From a virus, in the IMG/VR virus record IMGVR_UViG_3300036818_000033, positions 1 to 29,367 of that record: a stretch of DNA of 29,367 nucleotides; one strand, given 5' to 3'. Each line of letters opens with the position of its first letter. Position 1 is the stretch's first letter. The notes under the pieces were generated by a model, which made no database searches, was not told the origin of the DNA, and worked only from the letters and a program-made list of their open reading frames with translations. Position numbers and translations under genes: made by a program. Of this stretch, positions 22,901 through 29,367 are shown piece after piece.

Positions 22901-23118
22901 GTACCGAATACTGTATTGGCACATTCATCTAGTTTCTTCCACCCGGAAGGAGTTGATGGCTCCCCGGATCCCGTGCCCGCTCCCGTGACGACAACCGCTA
23001 CCAGAAGGTTATTTGCTGTAGTGGTGTGCCCGAATGATGATGTGCAGGTCTGCGGAGAGCCAGAAACGGCCGTAGCGGTGTGCGTGTTTGTCGGTGTCCC
23101 GACGACTGCAACGGCCAT
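19975..23118 (-). CDS. Tail fibre with about 21 tandem 21-residue repeats
   Basis: 1047 residues. Residues 1-455 are beta-sandwich modules (HTATAVSGSPQTCTSSFGHT; GSIVLGALENGSSGTTGG; LLGSTWTEVVKG). Residues 458-893 are an array of 21-residue units close to TAAVSMHKPSVAASGTVVVTG; early units carry VHTHKPSV, middle ones VSMHKPSV, late ones drift to LPKMSV. One unit has a Pro/Ser insert (PGDAGPPPSSSG) and one is short. Residues about 940-1047 match the N-terminal domain of baseplate-upper-type proteins (TVTREFTAFDGTAAFDLTDY, then MTIKATDTADDETG). Repeats would form a long beta shaft. ATG at 23118 with GGGATGGTCA before it. Its partner, the GH135-like fibre, is 9 bases downstream. Confidence 0.8.
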   Translation of the reverse strand: MAVAVVGTPTNTHTATAVSGSPQTCTSSFGHTTTANNLLVAVVVTGAGTGSGEPSTPSGWKKLDECANTVFGTTPLTVRITVFTKKAAGSDSAPSFTVTNSGGTPATDVTLYEFSGADTDSPLDTFGSTPNGTTTTTLTSMTCSTAEKPSVAGCMGLAVFGIQRTPGSLTFTDTGTGWTKDINGSGVSASGQLACLHKASLSTAAVVTDSGSFSSNSTARGCSVILVIRPSVTAGSNIVTVTQGGSTRPGISARLLVYTGAKNAATQNSGTGKASQSAAAAHEASITTTTAGSIVLGALENGSSGTTGGGNNNPTANFTSLDDQNDNWMSQQYGTMFAAATVTPGTATYGSVDSFNGSFAGLEILPAVSGVAPTKDASSPGFAVAPQDTSVSTSQFTPPGGSLMVLLVASNGATGAVTISVSDLLGSTWTEVVKGNATGQEYAGIWVADAPSAADVGTIAVHTHKPSVAASGTLVVTGTAAVHTHKPSVAAAGQPVVTGTIAVHTHKPSVAASGTEVVTGTAAVSMHKPAVAASGSLSLSGTIAVSMHKPSVSATGAEVVTATAAVSMHKMSVAAAGAPVVSGSAAVSMHKPAVAASGTVVVTGDIAISMHKPAVAAAGSLSLSGDIAISMHKMSADIEASVVVTSDAAVTLRKMSVAAEGAPVVSGDAAVSMHKPSVSASGTLIVTALASVALPKMSAAASGTLTVTGTAAVSMHKPSVDIEGAPAVTGTVAAALKKMSVAAAGPGDAGPPPSSSGVVRMPKMSVSASGTLLVTASSAVSLAKMRVQATGAPVVTGTGSAALRKMSAAGTGSVVVTGVVAVTRPKMSVSAAGSELTTGAAAVRLPKMSVLANGTLIVLGSGSVSLPKMRVRADSGNTGDIAVVLPKMRVSGGNFPDHPTGPVTGTVDPGQGVTGRPDPPAGAVMTAEIAITGIMERNFVVASTVIITVPQGNTVTREFTAFDGTAAFDLTDYTIRMTIKATDTADDETGVQIDGSVIDAEGGKLAVTIPGSNVSIPGTMWHRIDAIANEDSAETTVVRGPLVIQPV
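20438..21747 (-). repeat. Coding tandem repeat array, 63-bp unit
   Basis: About 21 units of 63 bases encoding the 21-residue shaft repeats. Conserved protein positions are the A-V core, H/P-K and G near the end. At the DNA level units share CTTGTGCAT or CATCTT blocks but differ at many third positions, so the array is old and kept by selection on protein. Confidence 0.85.
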
Positions 23119-23136
23119 TGACCATCCCGTCTCTTA

Positions 23137-23163
23137 GGCGGGAGACCTGCCCCGGCTCCCGCC
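23137..23163 (-). terminator. Hairpin before the repeat fibre gene
   Basis: 8-bp perfect stem ggcgggag/ctcccgcc with an 11-base loop between the 142-aa gene and the repeat-fibre start. No T-run. It could weaken read-through into the fibre genes and adjust their level. Confidence 0.5.
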
Positions 23164-23190
23164 CCGTCGTAGGTTCTCCCCCTCCTTCGT

Positions 23191-23619
23191 CTATTCAGTC
23201 TGGGTTATGGTCATCGATGAAACCTGGATCACGTCGTGCTGCACGATCGACGTGGTAACCAGGTTGAGGTCGCATCCGGACACTCCGGCCGACCCGTCGA
23301 GCACAACCGTCGTGCCGTCGCTCTTGAGCGCCCGGAACCAGGCTGCCGTGCCCGTGGCGTCCGCGTCGGAGTCCTGCGTGATCGCGTTGGCCGTGCCGGT
23401 TACCACCTTGGAGCCCGCCGAGCCGGAGGCCACCGACGCGCCGAACGCGGTCGCGCCGAACGTGAGCGTGCCGAGGAGCGTCTGCGCGCCGATCGCGGTG
23501 TTGGCGTCGGTCGGCTGGCTTCCGGTGTATACCTTGATCGTCCCGGAGTTGAGCAGGGCCGTTACCGCGTCCACGGCAGCCTTGGCCGCTGTGTCCGAGA
23601 AGAATGGTGTGTTGGTCAT
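23191..23619 (-). CDS. Tail-associated unknown protein, 142 aa
   Basis: The sequence alternates short helices and Ser/Thr/Gly/Ala-rich strands: TNTPFFSDTAAKAAVDAVTA, LLNSGTIKVYTGSQPTD, then GTLTFGATAFGASVASGS and an end of IQVSSMTITQTE. I recall similar small proteins in Streptomyces phage tail regions, so a structural or decoration role is likely, but no function is known to me. ATG at 23619 after AGAGGGGTT, 7 bases after the upstream stop. A hairpin separates it from the fibre. Confidence 0.65.
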   Translation of the reverse strand: MTNTPFFSDTAAKAAVDAVTALLNSGTIKVYTGSQPTDANTAIGAQTLLGTLTFGATAFGASVASGSAGSKVVTGTANAITQDSDADATGTAAWFRALKSDGTTVVLDGSAGVSGCDLNLVTTSIVQHDVIQVSSMTITQTE

Positions 23620-23626
23620 AACCCCT

Positions 23627-24022
23627 CTATTCGTTGTTTGCTGGGTTTGCAGGTTCCGCAGGTTCCGGATGTTCCGGGATGTGCGGCAAGTGCGGCGGGC
23701 TGCGGCGGGCGAGTACCCCGGCCTTCTGCAGCTTGAAGATCGCGTAAGCCATCCACGTCGTACGGACTGGAATAAGCATCACAATGAATACGTCAAACCA
23801 GCCGAACCACAGGTCGCGCGAGTTGAAGCCGAAGTAGTACCGCATGATCGCGGGCAGCAGCGCAACCGAGATGAGAATGTCTAGTGCGATCATCAGTTGC
23901 GGGAACCGCTCCCGGTTCCATGGCCAGTAAGTGAGCATAACGAACGGAACCGCGAGTGAGGTCCAGAACGCTATCTGAACGACGACCGTGGCCACGATCT
24001 GCTGCAGGTGAAACTGAGTCAC
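23627..24022 (-). CDS. Three-span membrane protein, 131 aa
   Basis: Three hydrophobic segments at about 13-34 (VVVQIAFWTSLAVPFVMLTY), 43-64 (LMIALDILISVALLPAIMRY) and 71-96 (LWFGWFDVFIVMLIPVRTTW). The C-terminal 25 residues are Pro/Glu/His/Asn-rich (PHIPEHPEPAEPANPANNE), encoded by the 9-bp repeat. Membrane proteins in this place among tail genes are often holin-like, but no endolysin is adjacent. GTG at 24022 overlaps the upstream TGA as GTGA. Confidence 0.75.
   Translation of the reverse strand: MTQFHLQQIVATVVVQIAFWTSLAVPFVMLTYWPWNRERFPQLMIALDILISVALLPAIMRYYFGFNSRDLWFGWFDVFIVMLIPVRTTWMAYAIFKLQKAGVLARRSPPHLPHIPEHPEPAEPANPANNE
23644..23688 (+). repeat. 9-bp tandem repeat, four units, in a membrane-protein tail
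   Basis: In-phase units ggtttgcag, gttccgcag, gttccggat, gttccggga, then a weaker tgtgcggca. Encodes the disordered PEHPEPAEPANPA tail on the minus strand. Confidence 0.75.
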
Positions 24023-24204
24023 GATCCGCCTTTCCCTCTCTTCTTCGCCATTCCCTGCACTAGAGCGGTTACGTTATTCCGGCTTCGCAATTCTTTTAGG
24101 GGATCGATTGCGGTTGTCCTGGCTTCGCGAAGAAGACGTTCCGAGAGTGCTAGCTGCTCCTCCGCGCGGGCCACTCCCGAGGGATCTCCTCGTGTTATGA
24201 CCAT
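24019..24204 (-). CDS. Small basic helical protein, 61 aa
   Basis: The ATG at 24204 is chosen over the ATG at 24231 because GGAGGAGAAGAAAT lies directly before it, a near-perfect ribosome site. The protein is helical and charged (RAEEQLALSERLLREARTTA) with a basic end (KKRGKGGS). No family recognised with certainty. It sits between two membrane-protein genes. Confidence 0.7.
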   Translation of the reverse strand: MVITRGDPSGVARAEEQLALSERLLREARTTAIDPLKELRSRNNVTALVQGMAKKRGKGGS

Positions 24205-24230
24205 ATTTCTTCTCCTCCGCCAGTGGAACA

Positions 24231-24515
24231 TTACCCGTCTCTGACCTCCTGATGGAGAGCCCTGAGCACGTTGACGGATGTCTGCGCCGCCAGGACTCCC
24301 ACTTCGTTGCGATCCCGCTCCTTATCGAGTGCTCTCGACATCAGGTCAATCTGCTTGTTCTTATCAGCAATAACCTCATCCTTAGCTGTCATCGCTGCCT
24401 GGTGAACTTTCCAGGTAATAGATCTGGTAGTTATGAATGAGCCCACCCAGAGCAAGAGGACAACAAGCGCTCCTGCGCCCCCTGTTATGAATGGGAGGTA
24501 ATCCTTTAGGTCCAT
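24231..24515 (-). CDS. Membrane-anchored coiled-coil protein, 94 aa
   Basis: One hydrophobic segment, about residues 8-30 (PFITGGAGALVVLLLWVGSF), then a charged helical region with heptad-like spacing (ADKNKQIDLMSRALDKERDR). One membrane anchor followed by a coiled coil is common in phage proteins encoded beside tail or lysis genes. Ribosome site GGGGAGGG is only one base from the ATG, closer than usual. TAA overlaps the ATG at 24231 that is not used. Confidence 0.7.
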   Translation of the reverse strand: MDLKDYLPFITGGAGALVVLLLWVGSFITTRSITWKVHQAAMTAKDEVIADKNKQIDLMSRALDKERDRNEVGVLAAQTSVNVLRALHQEVRDG

Positions 24516-24535
24516 CCCTCCCCGCTCTTCAATTG

Positions 24536-25486
24536 TCAGGTGACGAACCAGCGAACCGTTGCGTTGACGATCTTTCCTGCGGCGACGGCTTCATTTGCGT
24601 AGAGAATAACCGATCCGTCGGTGTCCACGAAGACCGCAACGGAAAGCACCGGGGGAACATTGAAACCTCCCCAGCCGGACCCGAATTCGGCAACAGTCGG
24701 ACGGTACCCGGTCGGCACGACGAGCGGGGTCGAGCCGTTCGAGTCTGACGTTCCGAGAGTCGAGCCAACTCGCTGCAGTGCGAGCCGCATGTGGACCGTG
24801 TTCCCGATCTTCCGGATCCGGCATACCGCGTCGGCATTCCACGCGGCAGCCTGCGGGCCGTTGACCGCGAGAGTTACCCAGCCAGTATCAGCTTCGACCG
24901 GGTTGTAGTAGCTCCACGACGAGCCGTTCCACAGCACCACCTTGGCCGTATCCACCTCGTAGGCGAGTGTGGGGCGCGTGGGCGTCGGCCGGGTACCCGA
25001 GTTGATGATCGCCACCGGGTTGCCGGAGAATCGGCGATAGTCCAGCAGCGAAACGAGCGAGCCGTCCGAGCTAGACTGCCACTGCCCGAGCAAGAGATCG
25101 CAGAATCGCGTGGTATTCAGGATCGCTGGGGGCGTCGGGGTTGCCGAAGGGGTGCCAGCAATAACTACCGGCTGCACAACGGTCGCCCCGGTCGTGCCCT
25201 GCCGGTCGAGCCGCAGCACGAGCCGGTCAATCCGGTTCTGTCCCGAAGCGGCCGGGATTGCCGTGGACACCGGAGCATCGGTGCCCCACAGTTGCCCACG
25301 GATCACTGCGTTTCCCGCAGCAGCTACAGCCGTGCGCGCCCCTGTGTTGAGCGACACCTTGAGATCGGTCGTTGACGTATCTCCGGCCACGCCATCGGTG
25401 ATGCCCATTGACAGCATCAGGTTTTCCCACTGCGCCATAGTGGTGATCTGGGTAAACGCGTTCGGCGCTGCGTTCGCAATCGTCAT
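24536..25486 (-). CDS. Receptor-binding / baseplate-type tail protein, 316 aa
   Basis: The N-terminus (PNAFTQITTMAQWENLMLSM followed by GITDGVAG) and the central segments ALAAG-like VIRGQLWGTDAPVSTAIPA, NRIDRLVLRLDRQ and TRFCDLLLGQWQS match a tail protein common in Streptomyces phages, with a C-terminal beta domain (HMRLALQRV, SVILYANEAVAAGKI). It probably lies at the tail tip and helps in host recognition (inference from family and place). ATG at 25486 overlaps the upstream TGA as ATGA. Confidence 0.75.
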   Translation of the reverse strand: MTIANAAPNAFTQITTMAQWENLMLSMGITDGVAGDTSTTDLKVSLNTGARTAVAAAGNAVIRGQLWGTDAPVSTAIPAASGQNRIDRLVLRLDRQGTTGATVVQPVVIAGTPSATPTPPAILNTTRFCDLLLGQWQSSSDGSLVSLLDYRRFSGNPVAIINSGTRPTPTRPTLAYEVDTAKVVLWNGSSWSYYNPVEADTGWVTLAVNGPQAAAWNADAVCRIRKIGNTVHMRLALQRVGSTLGTSDSNGSTPLVVPTGYRPTVAEFGSGWGGFNVPPVLSVAVFVDTDGSVILYANEAVAAGKIVNATVRWFVT

Positions 25487-26727
25487 GTCGTCCCCACGCG
25501 GCTAGAGAGAGCGCGCTCGATCTTCCGGACACGCTTTGTTAGCTGGTTTGTCAGTGATGTAGTCGTGTTACCGGCATCGGCAGGTACGCCTATCGTCGGC
25601 GTAACAGATACCGGAGGGCTCTGTGATCCGTCAAGCATTAGCTGCACTTGCGAAACGATGTCCGAATACTGGTCTCCATCGGCAACCTCTACAGTTACCT
25701 TGTCCCCTAGATAATAGTCGGTCCCGAACTCCAATTGCGGGAGATCCTGCGCCGACATTGAAAGCGTGGGACTCGCTATTCCCGACGCTATCGCGTCATT
25801 CCCGGATTGCGTGTTCTGAGTAGCATCCGTGGAACTCGACTGGTCTACGAGCGTCTCAATTTTCGTCCACGGATTCCCGGCTCCGGTTCCTGTTACCAGA
25901 ATCGGGGTAACCTGCCCGAGCACGCACGCATCGGTGAGCGTGGGGTCTTCGATCTGCAGCCCTACTGAGGTAAGGTTCCCGAGCCGCTTGGAGAAGTAGG
26001 CAGTTCCCGACAGGTCGTTCGGCTCGAACACATCGAACGTGATCCCGCCGCCACCCTCGTCCAGCATCACAGACACGCCTAGCGGCCCGCCTGTGGCGAT
26101 GAGGCTCCGGATAATGTCCATGAGCCCGAGATCCACGTTGGCCGCGAACTTGACCGTGTAGGAAACCGTTCCGCCCCGGGCTAGGTTGCTGGCAACGGCA
26201 AGAAGCGGGAAGCGCCTCGCCACGGCTGCCGAAGGACCGAGGTTCGCGGTCACGAAATGCTTGATCGCCGTCTCGCACGGCACCGCACTCTGCACGTCCG
26301 AAGCGGCGTAGGTCTGGCTGCCCCACGCGAGGGTTGGAGCCGGGAAAGCTAGCCGGTTGGCGACAATAGCTTCCAGTGTTGCACCGGACAGCACAATTTG
26401 CTCACCAACGGTGAAGACAGCGGCCGAGTTAACCCCCGGTACCGAGTTCTGGTATGCAGGGATCTCGCACTTGCCGCCAAACTTGAATTGCCCTCCCCAA
26501 TTGAACCAGACAATGAATCCTTGGTCCGCGAGCATGTCTTGCAGCAGGTTCCACAGCGCGTCGGTATACGGGACCATCGTGGACCATGAACCAACCTGGT
26601 TGAACAAGAGATTGGCACTCATGTTCTCGATATTCAGGACGCCCTGAGAGGTTAGGGTGGACGCGTCGAATACCTCGGCCGACACATTGCCTTGCAGACC
26701 GCTTCCGATGCTCACGCTCTCCCCCAT
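25483..26727 (-). CDS. Tail protein, ReqiPepy6 Gp37-like, 414 aa
   Basis: The overall layout, a beta-rich protein with WSTMVPYTDALWNLLQDMLA near residues 48-67, then a FTVGEQIVLSGATLEAIVAN segment and a C-terminal QLEFGTDYYLGDKVTVEVA block, resembles the siphovirus Gp37-like tail-tip proteins (baseplate-hub type). It likely forms part of the tail tip next to the distal-tail protein. ATG at 26727 lies inside the upstream gene (16-base overlap). The C-terminal 40 residues are Thr/Lys-rich. Confidence 0.65.
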   Translation of the reverse strand: MGESVSIGSGLQGNVSAEVFDASTLTSQGVLNIENMSANLLFNQVGSWSTMVPYTDALWNLLQDMLADQGFIVWFNWGGQFKFGGKCEIPAYQNSVPGVNSAAVFTVGEQIVLSGATLEAIVANRLAFPAPTLAWGSQTYAASDVQSAVPCETAIKHFVTANLGPSAAVARRFPLLAVASNLARGGTVSYTVKFAANVDLGLMDIIRSLIATGGPLGVSVMLDEGGGGITFDVFEPNDLSGTAYFSKRLGNLTSVGLQIEDPTLTDACVLGQVTPILVTGTGAGNPWTKIETLVDQSSSTDATQNTQSGNDAIASGIASPTLSMSAQDLPQLEFGTDYYLGDKVTVEVADGDQYSDIVSQVQLMLDGSQSPPVSVTPTIGVPADAGNTTTSLTNQLTKRVRKIERALSSRVGTT

Positions 26728-28148
26728 CTCCGGGTCATGAGCATCTCAACACTCGTGCCGTCGCCGCCACTGGTCATAGTGATATTGACCTCGTTGTCTC
26801 CGGGCACGAGCGCCCACAGGTCGGCCGGGGTGGTCTGCGTGATCTCGGCCCACTTGTTCACGGCAGAGTCGTTGACGGCGCTCTGCATGCCCGGGGCGGT
26901 CACTACGGTGAGAATCTCGCCGTCCGCGAGCGATGCGGAGAGTCCCCATGAGCGGCCGGTGGTGTTGTTTGTGATCTGCGGCGTTCCCGGACCGGTAATA
27001 ACCCAGGTCGGGAATGCGTCCTCGGTGCCGGAATTGGCGATTACCACGTCTCCGAGGGACGTAGCTCCTGCCAGTGCTATCGGCAGCAGCGGCAGGATAC
27101 CGATGAGGTTCTCGACCTTGACGTTATCCCCGTAAAGGTTCGTGGTGGACAGCGGCGTTCCGGTTATCTGGTAAAACAACTCGATAAACCCAACCGATCC
27201 GTCAGTTGGAACGGAGTAGGTCATGGTCTTCGTAACCGGTGTGCTAGCCGCGAGCGAGAACGCAGCCGGGAAATCGGCGTCCACAAATGTCGATCCATCT
27301 GGCGCATAGGCATTGATGCCAATCTGCGCCGCGCTCGTGATTACCGCGTTGCTGTCGAGCGTGATCGTGTACTTGACAGACTGGCCCGGGGACACACCGA
27401 TAAGCGAAGACTGGGCGGACGGCTGCGCGTGCGTGCCGTCGCCGTGAAGCTTGATCGAGTGCGTTCCGCTCGACGCGAAATCCGTGCTCTGGGTTAGCGA
27501 CGCTCCGGTGGCGAACGTAGCCCACCCGTCTGTGCCGTCCTCGAAGTCGAATGACTCCAGGGTAACCAGATCGGATGTGTCTTCGAACAGGAACGGCTCG
27601 GGTTCTGGGTCGTAGAAGTACGGGTCCACGGCTTCGAGCGTGAGCACGTACGTGGTGAAGAGCAGCCCGGAAAGATCCTTAGAATCGTTCGGCTGGTCAA
27701 GACCGGCTACGACATACACCGTGCACTGCCGCGAGCTTCCGTCCGGACGTTGCACAATGAGTGTTCCTGGTACCGGAATCCCGTCCCGGATCGTGGTGAA
27801 CGCCTTCGTGAACCGGTCAAGCAAGTTCAGGTAATCAAGCTGGCCCTCGGCATTATCCGTACTCATGATAAAGATCGTCGCGAAGACGTTCCGGACCTGC
27901 GGGATAAGTGTCTGCAGCACCGCGCCGCCTTGCACGAGCGGAACCGAAGATGCTGCGACTGGGATTCCGCTAAGGCCAACAATGTCTTCGCAGATAATCC
28001 CTTCGGTCATATCGGGATCCGAAAGGAACCAGGAATGCCCGTCCGGGTCGATGTAGGTAAGCTGGAGTGGGAGCGGCTGCGGCGTGATCGCCACGGTTGC
28101 CGGAGGGGGTCCGGCGGGGCCAACTCCTGCACTCCTGAAAAATGGCAT
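26712..28148 (-). CDS. Distal tail protein with carbohydrate-binding-like insert, 478 aa
   Basis: The N-terminal 200 residues follow the distal-tail (Dit/SPP1 gp19.1-like) plan: LQLTYIDPDGHSWFLSDPD at 29-47, VRNVFATIFIMSTDN, then LDRFTKAFTTIRDGIPVPGT and YVVAGLDQPNDSKDLSG. Residues about 205-345 form a carbohydrate-binding-like sandwich (LESFDFEDGTDGWATFATGA, SSGTHSIKLHGDGTHAQPS, KYTITLDSNAVITSA). After that comes a second tail domain typical of the C-terminal half (NSGTEDAFPTWVITGPGTPQ). It connects tube and tip. ATG at 28148 directly abuts the TAG of the tape measure gene. Confidence 0.75.
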   Translation of the reverse strand: MPFFRSAGVGPAGPPPATVAITPQPLPLQLTYIDPDGHSWFLSDPDMTEGIICEDIVGLSGIPVAASSVPLVQGGAVLQTLIPQVRNVFATIFIMSTDNAEGQLDYLNLLDRFTKAFTTIRDGIPVPGTLIVQRPDGSSRQCTVYVVAGLDQPNDSKDLSGLLFTTYVLTLEAVDPYFYDPEPEPFLFEDTSDLVTLESFDFEDGTDGWATFATGASLTQSTDFASSGTHSIKLHGDGTHAQPSAQSSLIGVSPGQSVKYTITLDSNAVITSAAQIGINAYAPDGSTFVDADFPAAFSLAASTPVTKTMTYSVPTDGSVGFIELFYQITGTPLSTTNLYGDNVKVENLIGILPLLPIALAGATSLGDVVIANSGTEDAFPTWVITGPGTPQITNNTTGRSWGLSASLADGEILTVVTAPGMQSAVNDSAVNKWAEITQTTPADLWALVPGDNEVNITMTSGGDGTSVEMLMTRRWGRA

Positions 28149-29367
28149 CTACTGTCTCCGCCCCACTCTTTCCCGCGAAGCTGCCTGCATGTCCATTGAC
28201 CGGAAAGCGTTCTGCACTCTCGACTCGAACACCGAATCTGGCATAGTGAAGTTGGCCGTGTAGTTCGTGGTGGCCGACATCCCGGCTTGCACCGCGCGCT
28301 CTAGGGTGCCCCACTGCGACGGCGAGAACACCGGCTCGGGCTGCCCGGTCCCGTTCATCCCTAGGTTCATCCCCGGCATCATCCACCCGCCGTCGTCATA
28401 CCAGTTGAACTGCCGTTCATGAGCCCACGCACCGGCCGGAGTCAGGTATCTGCCGTGGATGTAGCCCATTCCCCAGCGCTCCTGCGTGGCGGGGTTGGTG
28501 CGCCAGTCGGCACCGGCCGATGCCATCTTGGAGGCCGGGAGGCTCTGCGGGATTCCGTACGCTCCTGAACTTGGGTTTTCGGCGTACTGGTTCCAGCCGG
28601 ATTCCTGATTCCACAGGGCTTGCAAGTACGGGAACTGTGCTGCAACCGACCAGCCGAACAGCGGCATTAGTTCCTTGGCAAGCTGCTGGTTAGCTGCCGC
28701 CCCGGCACCGTGCGCGCCGAGCGAGCCACCGGGCAGCGCCGCACTCTTCGCGGCGGTTTGGGCGGTCTGCATTGCATCCACAATCGCGTTGCCGACCGCT
28801 TGTGTCAGTGTTGATTCGGTTACGTTGTAGTCGTGCTTGATGATCGTGTCGGCCCGGGGGAAATCACCGATCGCACCACCGATAAGGCCACCAGAGGCAA
28901 ACCCGGGAATCGAGCCGCGCAAGTGGTCAACTGCCCCGGAAGCCACAATCGGCGGCGGCACGATTAGCTCTCCGCGCTGCACCGCTACTATCTGGTCATC
29001 AACGCCCATTGCCCCGGAGTTCACGTACATACCGTGAGCCGCCGCGAAAAACTGGGCTCCGTGCCCCTTGCCACCCTCGATCTTCTGCTGAATAGTCCAG
29101 TGCCCGGCACCGTTGATGTCAATGCCGACATGCTCATTCTTCGGGATCTGGTGAATGATCTTAATGAGCTTGTCGATTTCGCCGCGCACACTCGCGTTGT
29201 GATCGCCAAGCTGCCGCAGGAATGGAATCGACTGGTTCAGGACTTGCAAGTCGTGTGCCCGCTGCGTGCCGGTCGCGGTGAGTGTGGCCGATGCCAGATT
29301 CTTGAGGTCACCAAGCGTCGTCGCGTAGGCCGAGAACGAGTTGCGCTGTGCCTGTGTCTGGTCTCCG
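28149..29367 (-). CDS. Tape-measure protein, C-terminal part (5' end outside window)
   Basis: The frame is open through the right edge, so the gene begins beyond the window; 405 residues are visible. The N-terminal 150 visible residues include Gly-rich membrane-like segments (GSIPGFASGGLIGGAIG). A peptidoglycan-cutting domain follows: KELMPLFGWSVAAQFPYLQ, LWNQESGWNQYAENP (likely catalytic Glu at about 255), GAYGIPQSLPASKMA and WGMGYIHGRYLTPAGAW, the pattern of lysozyme-like transglycosylase domains. The last 80 residues resemble tape-measure tails. Such domains help the tail cross the cell wall. A TTG at 29249 is internal and not the real start. Confidence 0.8.
   Translation of the reverse strand, partial: GDQTQAQRNSFSAYATTLGDLKNLASATLTATGTQRAHDLQVLNQSIPFLRQLGDHNASVRGEIDKLIKIIHQIPKNEHVGIDINGAGHWTIQQKIEGGKGHGAQFFAAAHGMYVNSGAMGVDDQIVAVQRGELIVPPPIVASGAVDHLRGSIPGFASGGLIGGAIGDFPRADTIIKHDYNVTESTLTQAVGNAIVDAMQTAQTAAKSAALPGGSLGAHGAGAAANQQLAKELMPLFGWSVAAQFPYLQALWNQESGWNQYAENPSSGAYGIPQSLPASKMASAGADWRTNPATQERWGMGYIHGRYLTPAGAWAHERQFNWYDDGGWMMPGMNLGMNGTGQPEPVFSPSQWGTLERAVQAGMSATTNYTANFTMPDSVFESRVQNAFRSMDMQAASRERVGRRQ

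Noticed and set aside
24205-24231. Upstream ATG for the 61-aa protein
   Set aside because: Spacing to its ribosome site is about 13 bases, whereas ATG 24204 has GGAGGAG at the usual distance.

Overview
This window looks like part of a tailed-phage (or prophage) genome from a GC-rich host, most likely an actinobacterium such as Streptomyces. I infer this from the high GC content, frequent GTG starts, strong GGAGG-type ribosome sites, tightly overlapping genes and the gene families present. The long-tail (siphovirus) assignment rests on a tape-measure protein and tail-tip genes with no sheath gene in view. I found no bacterial chromosomal genes, tRNA, integrase or CRISPR array. Every gene I can support lies on the minus strand, so transcription runs from the right edge (29367) to the left edge (1). 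Genes overlap by 1-30 bases through most of the window, typically as ATGA, GTGA, TAATG or TAGTG junctions, which implies long coupled operons.

Right block (29367 to 17686), late tail genes: the C-terminal part of a tape-measure protein with a lysozyme/transglycosylase-like domain (its start is outside the window); a distal-tail protein carrying a carbohydrate-binding-like insert; a second tail protein; a receptor/baseplate-type protein; three small genes of which two encode membrane proteins; a small tail-associated protein; a 1047-residue fibre with about 21 copies of a 21-residue repeat; and a 759-residue fibre with a spherulin-4/GH135-like glycoside hydrolase domain. A 15-bp perfect hairpin lies just after the last gene.

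Divider (17294-17685): the only gene-free stretch over 300 bases. It holds the hairpin, two copies of a 9-bp tandem repeat and the best sigma-70-like promoter in the window (TTGCCA-N18-TATAGT, minus strand), which would start the left block.

Left block (17293 to 1), early/replication genes: a DUF6011 zinc protein, a winged-helix regulator and small unknown genes; a DUF2786 protein; a SNF2-family helicase; a histone-H1-like Lys/Ala-rich protein; a recombination set (Cas4/RecB-like nuclease, Sak4-like ATPase and an SSB-like protein ending EEDPF); small zinc-finger and charged proteins; and then a nucleotide/small-molecule metabolism set (FAD/NAD-binding oxidoreductase, SAM methyltransferase, ThyX thymidylate synthase, uracil-DNA-glycosylase-like protein and HAD phosphatase, the last cut by the left edge).

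The most unusual nucleotide-level signal is a dispersed 9-bp tandem repeat (plus-strand unit close to GTTCYGGAA, three or four units per site) at nine places. It sits both between genes and inside genes, mostly at gene edges or in linkers. Because 9 is a multiple of 3 it never breaks a reading frame. The most unusual protein-level signals are the GH135-like fibre and the 21-residue-repeat fibre beside it.
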